Source of the DNA: Jejuia sp. UBA6058
Lineage (GTDB): Bacteria; Bacteroidota; Bacteroidia; Flavobacteriales; Flavobacteriaceae
Direction of reading: 5' to 3'
Assembly (NCBI GenBank): GCA_002428965.1
Contig: DIYI01000001.1
Span: forward strand, 124,001-188,000
Length of the DNA: 64,000 nucleotides
In this document: piece after piece, positions 58,961 through 64,000 of the stretch
Layout: each line of letters opens with the position of its first letter
How positions within the stretch are numbered: position 1 is the stretch's first letter
Position numbers and translations under genes: made by a program
Notes under the pieces: generated by a model
The model's database searches: none
What the model saw: only the letters and a program-made list of their open reading frames with translations
Told to the model about the DNA's origin: nothing

Positions 58961-59742
58961 TGAGACAATTATTTTTAACATTATTAGTAGGTGCTTTTCT
59001 TGTAAGTTGTGGTTCTAAAAAAACCGTGGTTACCAAAAAAAGTAAAACAGAGACTAAAGTTGTAAAAGTTCCTCAAAAAGAACCAGATAAACCTAATGCG
59101 CCAACAAATGAAACTGGTTTAAGTACTACCCAAGCTTATATTTTAAAATACAAAGACATTGCGCAGAAAGAAATGACGTTGTACAATATTCCTGCGAGTA
59201 TTACCTTGGCTCAAGGTATTTTAGAATCGGCCTCAGGAAAAGGAAGGCTTTCGGTTCAGGCAAATAATCATTTTGGTATTAAATGTCATACTTGGTCCGG
59301 AGCAAAAATTTACCATGACGATGATAAGAAAGGGGAGTGCTTCAGAAAATATAATAACGCCAAATATTCTTTTCGCGATCATTCTTTGTTTTTAACATCA
59401 AGAAAACGATATGCAGGATTATTTGATTTGAAGGTTACTAATTATAAAGGATGGGCACGCGGACTTAAAGCTGCAGGTTATGCCACTGATAAAAAGTATC
59501 CTCAAAAACTTATTTCTTTAATACAGCGCTACGAGCTTTATAAATATGACGATGAGGTTTTAGGTAGAAACTCTGCAGAAAGGAAGTTTGAAGAAGATAA
59601 TCTTAAAGAGCATGTGGTGGTTAAAGGCGATACGCTATACAGTATTTCTAAACAATATGAGGTAACTATTGAAGAATTAAAAGAACTTAATAATATTTCG
59701 GGCACAACTATTTCTATAGGACAGGTGCTTAAATTAGAATAA
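58960..59742 (+). CDS. Glucosaminidase-LysM lipoprotein (peptidoglycan hydrolase)
   Basis: The 260-residue protein has a lipoprotein signal (GAFLVSCGSKK) and a lysine/proline linker, then a glucosaminidase domain (about 48-200): IPASITLAQGILESASGKGR with the catalytic glutamate of QGILES, NNHFGIKCH and ECFRKYNNAKYSFRDHSLFL. A C-terminal LysM repeat (about 215-260: VVKGDTLYSISKQYEVTIEE) binds peptidoglycan. The enzyme cleaves the glycan strand. It is tied to the gene before by a one-base overlap (TAATG) and precedes hemL by three bases. Confidence 0.93.
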   Translation: MRQLFLTLLVGAFLVSCGSKKTVVTKKSKTETKVVKVPQKEPDKPNAPTNETGLSTTQAYILKYKDIAQKEMTLYNIPASITLAQGILESASGKGRLSVQANNHFGIKCHTWSGAKIYHDDDKKGECFRKYNNAKYSFRDHSLFLTSRKRYAGLFDLKVTNYKGWARGLKAAGYATDKKYPQKLISLIQRYELYKYDDEVLGRNSAERKFEEDNLKEHVVVKGDTLYSISKQYEVTIEELKELNNISGTTISIGQVLKLE

Positions 59743-59745
59743 TTT

Positions 59746-61032
59746 ATGATTTATAAACGAAGTAGTGCATTGTTTACAGAGGCGGAAAAGGTAATTCCTG
59801 GAGGAGTTAATTCTCCAGTGCGTGCGTTTAAGGGTGTAGGTGGTACTCCAATTTTTGTAAAAGAGGCTAAAGGTGCATATTTATATGACGAGGATGGCAA
59901 CCGTTTAATTGATTATATAAATTCTTGGGGGCCTATGATTTTAGGGCATGCCTTTGAACCTGTAGTCAATGCAGTAGTAGAAAAAGCTAAAAAAGGTACT
60001 TCTTTTGGAATGCCAACAGAAACTGAAACTCAAATTGCAGAATTAGCGGTATCAATGGTGCCAAATATTGATAAAATTCGCTTTGTTAATTCTGGTACAG
60101 AAGCGTGTATGAGCGCAATTCGTTTAGCTCGTGGTTATACTGGAAAGGATAAAATAATAAAATTTGCGGGCTGTTATCATGGGCACTCCGATTCATTTTT
60201 AATTCAAGCAGGTAGCGGTGCTAGTACGTTTGGAACACCAAATAGCCCTGGCGTAACTCAAGGAACTGCAAAAGATACTTTGCTGGCAAATTATAATGAT
60301 ATTGAAAATGTGAAGGCTTTAATTGAAGCTAATAGGGGTGAAATTGCATGTATTATTGTTGAACCAGTAGCTGGGAATATGGGCTGCATCCCGCCCAAAG
60401 AGAATTTCTTGAGCCATCTAAGACAATTATGTGATGATAATGAAATTCTGTTGGTTTTTGATGAGGTGATGACAGGGTTTAGATTGGCAAAAGGAGGAGC
60501 GCAGGAACTCTATAATATTGATGCAGATATTGTATGTTTTGGAAAAGTTATTGGCGGCGGATTACCAGTTGGTGCATTTGCTGCTAGGAATGAAATTATG
60601 AATCATTTAGCACCATTAGGACCTGTTTATCAAGCAGGGACATTAAGTGGTAATCCATTGGCCATGGCTGCCGGATTAGCAATGTTAACCGTATTAAATT
60701 CTGATAATGGAGTTTTTGAAAGGTTAGCCGAAAAAACTGAGTATTTGCATAAAGGCATTCATAAAGTGTTAAATGATAATAATGTCAACCATACAATTAA
60801 TCGTGTTGGTTCTATGATTTCGGTACATTTTGATGAAGGAGAGGTTTTTGATTTTACTACCTCAGCTAAAGGTAATAACGACACATTTAAAACCTTTTTT
60901 CATGGTATGCTTAAAGAAGGTGTTTACATCGCTCCAAGTGCTTTTGAAACATGGTTTATTACAGATGCTCTTACTTTTTCAGATCTAGATTTTACCATTA
61001 ATGCAGTTAACAAGGTGGCTAAACAATTATAA
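59746..61032 (+). CDS. hemL: Glutamate-1-semialdehyde 2,1-aminomutase
   Basis: HemL makes 5-aminolevulinate for tetrapyrroles in the C5 pathway. The 428-residue protein has SALFTEAEKVIPGGVNSPVR, the usual start, then FVNSGTEACMSAIRLARGYT, GCYHGHSDSFLIQAGSG and IVCFGKVIGGGLPVGAFAAR with the PLP lysine (about 265). QAGTLSGNPLAMAAG is the C-terminal active-site segment. Length and motifs are normal. It is the last gene of the 57717-61032 run and ends at a hairpin. Confidence 0.97.
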   Translation: MIYKRSSALFTEAEKVIPGGVNSPVRAFKGVGGTPIFVKEAKGAYLYDEDGNRLIDYINSWGPMILGHAFEPVVNAVVEKAKKGTSFGMPTETETQIAELAVSMVPNIDKIRFVNSGTEACMSAIRLARGYTGKDKIIKFAGCYHGHSDSFLIQAGSGASTFGTPNSPGVTQGTAKDTLLANYNDIENVKALIEANRGEIACIIVEPVAGNMGCIPPKENFLSHLRQLCDDNEILLVFDEVMTGFRLAKGGAQELYNIDADIVCFGKVIGGGLPVGAFAARNEIMNHLAPLGPVYQAGTLSGNPLAMAAGLAMLTVLNSDNGVFERLAEKTEYLHKGIHKVLNDNNVNHTINRVGSMISVHFDEGEVFDFTTSAKGNNDTFKTFFHGMLKEGVYIAPSAFETWFITDALTFSDLDFTINAVNKVAKQL

Positions 61033-61035
61033 AAA

Positions 61036-61064
61036 GAAACACCTCCTTAAATTGGAGGTGTTTC
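61036..61064. terminator. Terminator hairpin between hemL and the LTxxQ gene
   Basis: GAAACACCTCC and GGAGGTGTTTC make a perfect 11-base stem with a seven-base loop. A T-run follows on the minus strand (TTTTT), so it is a proper terminator for the LTxxQ gene and a weaker one for hemL. Confidence 0.8.
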
Positions 61065-61106
61065 AACTCAATAAAAATCACTAACTAAATAAAATTCCAA
61101 CTTTAT

Positions 61107-61550
61107 TTATGCTTTCTTGTAAGACTTTTTGTCTTTCATCTTACCTTTCATTTTAGATTGTCTTTTCGCCATCATTTTTTCCCATCTTGCATATTGCTCA
61201 TCATTCAGTATACTCTTAATTTTTTGTTTGGTGGCAATTTTATGATCTAGCATGTTATTCATCATTGCTACACGCTCTTCCTTGCTTGGTTTCTTTGCTT
61301 CACCACTTTCTCGTTTCGCTTTGCGCTCTTCCATGTGGGTTTTTCTCAATTTTGCGTTTTCAAGATTAATCTTGTAGATGTCATCTTGTTGTGCTTCCGT
61401 TAAATCTAAAGCTAAAGTCATTTTTTTGGTTTGAAGTGTTGCTATGTCTTCAGCACTCATATCCATGCCTTTTTTTCCTTTATGTTGGCCTTGGGCAGAT
61501 GTTATTTGAATAGCACATAAAGCCATTACTACTAATACTAATTTTTTCAT
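61107..61550 (-). CDS. Secreted LTxxQ-type (Spy/CpxP-like) protein
   Basis: The 147-residue protein has a signal peptide ending TSAQ and is then entirely helical and highly basic. Two Spy/CpxP-type segments are present: ALDLTEAQQDDIYKINLE (LTxxQ) and SILNDEQYARWEKM. In E. coli Spy such motifs hold together a cradle-like dimer that prevents aggregation in the periplasm; here the basic tail (KRQSKMKGKMKDKKSYKK) is unusual. The role may be a periplasmic chaperone or a metal-stress protein. It is monocistronic. Confidence 0.8.
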   Translation of the reverse strand: MKKLVLVVMALCAIQITSAQGQHKGKKGMDMSAEDIATLQTKKMTLALDLTEAQQDDIYKINLENAKLRKTHMEERKAKRESGEAKKPSKEERVAMMNNMLDHKIATKQKIKSILNDEQYARWEKMMAKRQSKMKGKMKDKKSYKKA

Positions 61551-61650
61551 TTTTTTGTTTTTTGAATGTTTACATCTTTGACTGAAACGCTTCTAATTGG
61601 TTTAAATCAAGCTTGGATTTTAACTCGATTTTAACAAAAGATGTGGAAAG

Positions 61651-62874
61651 TTATTTTTGAAGAAACGGAATTTCTAGAGTTATACCAGTCTGAAAATCAG
61701 GAGCATTGTTTACTTCGAGATCTTCTTTAAAGAATAGTGAAATTTTATAGTTAGGTCTGCCGTAGGTGTAAATAAAATTCCAGTCGTTAAGAGTATAATA
61801 GAGTGTGGCAACGCCATTATGCCATCCACCATTTATTTCTTGCCATAACCCGAGCAGTCTATAATAATCTGCTTCTTCTACTTGATTGTATCTGGTTTGA
61901 ATGTGATAGTTCACACCAAAAGAATGGTAATTCCCTTTTTTTGTATATTCTGTAAATTCAATGTGGGCTTCAAAAGTCCCTAGATAAGGGTTATTGCCTA
62001 AATCTATATTATCATTTTTGAAGTTGATGAAGTTTTTATGCAGTACGCTAGCGCCAAATCCAAAATTAAATTCATTTTTATTTTTAAGAATTATTCTTTT
62101 AAGGCCATTTAAAGAAATTCCATAATCTAACGCGCTGTTAAACTTGGAGGTGTTTAAACCTATGTGGTTGCCTATATTCAAATAGATATTTTTCTCATCA
62201 CTTCTTAAAAACGAAGGATAGTAGAAATGGTTAATTTCTAAACCTCCCAAAAAAAAGTCGTTCGCGTTAAGTTCTAGCGTACGTCCGTTTCTATCTAAAT
62301 ATCTAAAATTAACTTGGTTTAGACCGTAAAAACGTCTTCCAAAAGGGTCTTCTCCTCCAGCAATATTGCTATGGAACCATTCAATCCCCTCGTCGCTTGT
62401 AAAAACACTAAAAGGATATTTACCTTTAGTAATTAAGTGATTTCTTAGAGTGATACCTATTTCATGTTTCTTAGAAATTGGTATGTTTAAGTTTAATCGA
62501 AACTCTTTAATAACAGCGTCAACTACAATATTCATGTAATCGGCTGGAGTAGTTTCTTGGTCAATAAAATTAAATCCTCTATCATGCCAAATCACTTCAC
62601 TAAGCGCTCTTCTTACCTCGGGGTCTTTCGGAAAATAAGCCTCTACGAAAGGATGGAAATTATTACCGCTTGTGTAGTTTATAGAAAATGCAGCCTGTTT
62701 TGGAGGTGCTATTTTAAAGTTGTTGTTGATGCGTGCACTAAAAATTCCAAAATGATGGGTTGACAGTATACTTGGTCGGTCAATGCCATTTTTAAATGAA
62801 ATACTATCTTTTTCTTGAGCGTAAAAAGAAATAGACAGCATTACTGAGACTATTATAATGCAGCTTCTTAGCAT
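61651..62874 (-). CDS. Probable outer-membrane beta-barrel protein of unknown function
   Basis: The 407-residue protein has a short signal peptide (IIIVSVMLSISFYAQ). The rest is rich in alternating strands with aromatic ends (FSINYTSGNNFHPFVEAYF, HEIGITLRNHLITKGKYPF, LGTFEAHIEFTEYTKKG) and finishes FQTGITLEIPFLQK, typical of outer-membrane barrels though not ending in phenylalanine. It has some likeness to DUF3187 proteins, which I cannot confirm. The minus-strand -7 box TATATTTG (62879-62886) ends four bases before the ATG, so the mRNA is probably leaderless. Confidence 0.65.
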   Translation of the reverse strand: MLRSCIIIVSVMLSISFYAQEKDSISFKNGIDRPSILSTHHFGIFSARINNNFKIAPPKQAAFSINYTSGNNFHPFVEAYFPKDPEVRRALSEVIWHDRGFNFIDQETTPADYMNIVVDAVIKEFRLNLNIPISKKHEIGITLRNHLITKGKYPFSVFTSDEGIEWFHSNIAGGEDPFGRRFYGLNQVNFRYLDRNGRTLELNANDFFLGGLEINHFYYPSFLRSDEKNIYLNIGNHIGLNTSKFNSALDYGISLNGLKRIILKNKNEFNFGFGASVLHKNFINFKNDNIDLGNNPYLGTFEAHIEFTEYTKKGNYHSFGVNYHIQTRYNQVEEADYYRLLGLWQEINGGWHNGVATLYYTLNDWNFIYTYGRPNYKISLFFKEDLEVNNAPDFQTGITLEIPFLQK

Positions 62875-62878
62875 GCGG

Positions 62879-62886
62879 CAAATATA
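62879..62886 (-). promoter_or_regulatory. -7 box TATATTTG four bases before the barrel gene start
   Basis: On the minus strand the box is followed by CCGC and ATG. It is the third example of the same spacing in this window. Confidence 0.55.
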
Positions 62887-62900
62887 GAATAAATAGAAAT

Positions 62901-64000
62901 CTAAGATTTAATTGAATTTATAATTTCAAGTGTTGTATCGTAAATGGTTCTTTTTTCCATTTTGCTTTTTAACCAAGCATAAAAACTCATCACAAAAATA
63001 TCTTCCCGCTTAGAGTCTACCCATTCAAAAGAATTTTTCACTTTATTTTTGAATTCTGAAGAAGTAACATTTTCAGGGTTTTTGTAAAAACGCTTTACAA
63101 GTTCAACAAATGTAATGGCACGTTCTTGTTTAGAGTCTTTAAGATATTTGTAATGGTTGCGCTGAAAACTTAATAATCGCGATTCAACCAAATCAATGTT
63201 TTCTAGTTCTATATGCAATAATATTTCGGATAAATTCTTTTTAAGCACCCAATCAATACCAGCTTTTTCTTTGTACCAATTGTCGGTATGATAAAATTTA
63301 GAAAAAATACCCAGAGCTTCTTTAAATTGATGATTTTGAAAATAAAACATCATTAAGCTTAAATGGATGTCTAAAAGCGATTCAATGTCTGCATATTTTT
63401 TATGTAATATGGGTTTTAGTACTTCTATTGCTTCGTCTTGTTGGTTGGTAAAATTCAAGTTTAAAGACAGTAGTAATTTGTATTTTAAAATAAATGTATT
63501 GTAATGCTTTTTATGTTGCTCAAGCATTTCAGAATGCATTAAGTTGAGGTACTTGATTGAGTTGTTAAATTTCTTATTTCTGAAAAAAGTATTAGCAATA
63601 ATGTACAAGATTTGAATATGATAAAACGGCTGCTTTTCTTGAGCTTTATATTTAACTATGGATTTGTAGGAGTTAGTTAAAAACGATTCTGTGCTTAAAT
63701 AGTCATTGGTTGCAAATGCTGATAAACTAATGATGCTTATTAGTTGATATAAGGATTTAAAGGATAAGCTTTCATTTAGGTCAATATTGTATGTGCTAAA
63801 TAAATCGGTAAGAATGTCTTCAAAATTTACTACCCTACCTTTATAGGTTATGGCGTTTAATGTTTGTTTTACTTTGGCGTATATTATATTTAGTTTTTCT
63901 TCTAAAAGGTGCTTGTCTTTATTGTTATTGAATTTAAGTATAATCTCATCTAAAGATGGATAATAGACAGCATATTGAATTTGTGTATTGTAAATTTCAT
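62901..64000 (-). CDS. Helical-repeat (TPR-like) protein, N-terminus beyond the window (partial)
   Basis: The minus-strand frame has no stop between 62901 and the window edge, so about 366 codons are visible and the start lies outside. A TTG near 63608 is inside the frame and is not the start. The protein is all-helical, with units such as FRNKKFNNSIKYLNLMHSEM, FYFQNHQFKEALGIFSKFYH and TNDYLSTESFLTNSYKSIVK that look like degenerate tetratricopeptide repeats of about 34-40 residues. No enzyme motif is seen in the part available. Bacteroidota have regulators with such repeats, but no DNA-binding domain is visible here. Confidence 0.7.
   Translation of the reverse strand, partial: EIYNTQIQYAVYYPSLDEIILKFNNNKDKHLLEEKLNIIYAKVKQTLNAITYKGRVVNFEDILTDLFSTYNIDLNESLSFKSLYQLISIISLSAFATNDYLSTESFLTNSYKSIVKYKAQEKQPFYHIQILYIIANTFFRNKKFNNSIKYLNLMHSEMLEQHKKHYNTFILKYKLLLSLNLNFTNQQDEAIEVLKPILHKKYADIESLLDIHLSLMMFYFQNHQFKEALGIFSKFYHTDNWYKEKAGIDWVLKKNLSEILLHIELENIDLVESRLLSFQRNHYKYLKDSKQERAITFVELVKRFYKNPENVTSSEFKNKVKNSFEWVDSKREDIFVMSFYAWLKSKMEKRTIYDTTLEIINSIKS

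Noticed and set aside
1..64000. tRNA, rRNA, CRISPR arrays, intact insertion sequences, SusC/SusD pairs
   Set aside because: Looked for on both strands by eye; no cloverleaf-like segment, regular spacer array, transposase or SusCD-like protein was recognised.

Overview
The window looks like chromosomal DNA from a marine member of the Flavobacteriaceae (Bacteroidota). The DNA is AT-rich. Promoters follow the Bacteroidota TAnnTTTG -7 box rather than TATAAT. There is a PorV-family type IX secretion protein, and two secreted enzymes carry C-terminal sorting domains of the type IX secretion system (T9SS). Fasciclin, DUF1573, DUF2911, DUF4136 and DUF5522 proteins, a long form of NusB and a cyclophilin-FKBP fusion are also typical of this group. 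Species cannot be fixed from the sequence alone.

Layout. 1-10676: one strand of a surface-polysaccharide cluster: glycosyltransferases (families 4 and 2, and an exostosin-like one), a methyltransferase, an O-antigen ligase/polymerase-like membrane protein and, last, the initiating polyprenyl-phosphate sugar transferase with its own promoter. Most genes overlap by 4-8 bases. 10683-15496: DUF4105 and PorV-like genes, pssA, a DUF808 membrane protein and lptB. 15796-19990: tatC and kdsD with lptB form a likely operon (interrupted by a dispersed repeat) diverging from recQ. 20005-30329: a sulfatase, the PPIase fusion, small stress/housekeeping genes, csaA, a PUR-alpha-like protein, an ABC exporter, and nusB-DUF1573-yajC. 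30513-36747: pyrG, yidC, a MORN-type protein and a three-domain fasciclin lipoprotein next to a decayed fasciclin copy. 36936-42509: mnmA, a T9SS subtilase, an FMN oxygenase, a divergent cupin/TetR pair with two visible operators, and an M23 peptidase. 42539-45231: ECF sigma factor, putative anti-sigma factor and a heptad-rich DUF4097-like protein.

45232-48375 is the most plastic part. It holds a second copy of the dispersed repeat, a lone hypothetical gene bounded by a 10-base inverted repeat with an attC-like fold, a decayed copy of the DUF2911 gene 5' region, and a GH117-type 3,6-anhydro-L-galactosidase gene lying between that relic and the intact DUF2911 gene. 48376-64000 is mostly housekeeping: meaB, PAP2, MATE, rhodanese, enoyl-CoA hydratase, aromatic amino acid hydroxylase, bestrophin, DUF4136, DUF5522, a tiny HExxH protein, a D-cysteine desulfhydrase/ACC deaminase-like enzyme, glucosaminidase-LysM, hemL, an LTxxQ protein, a probable outer-membrane barrel and a helical-repeat protein cut by the window edge.

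The sulfatase, the GH117 enzyme and the T9SS parts fit a life on algal sulfated galactans, but this is inference; no complete polysaccharide utilisation locus (no SusC/SusD pair) is present. No tRNA, rRNA, CRISPR array or intact insertion sequence was recognised. The clearest unexplained structures are the two-block dispersed repeat, the attC-like cassette boundary, the two gene relics, and three genes whose promoter box ends exactly four bases before the start codon.
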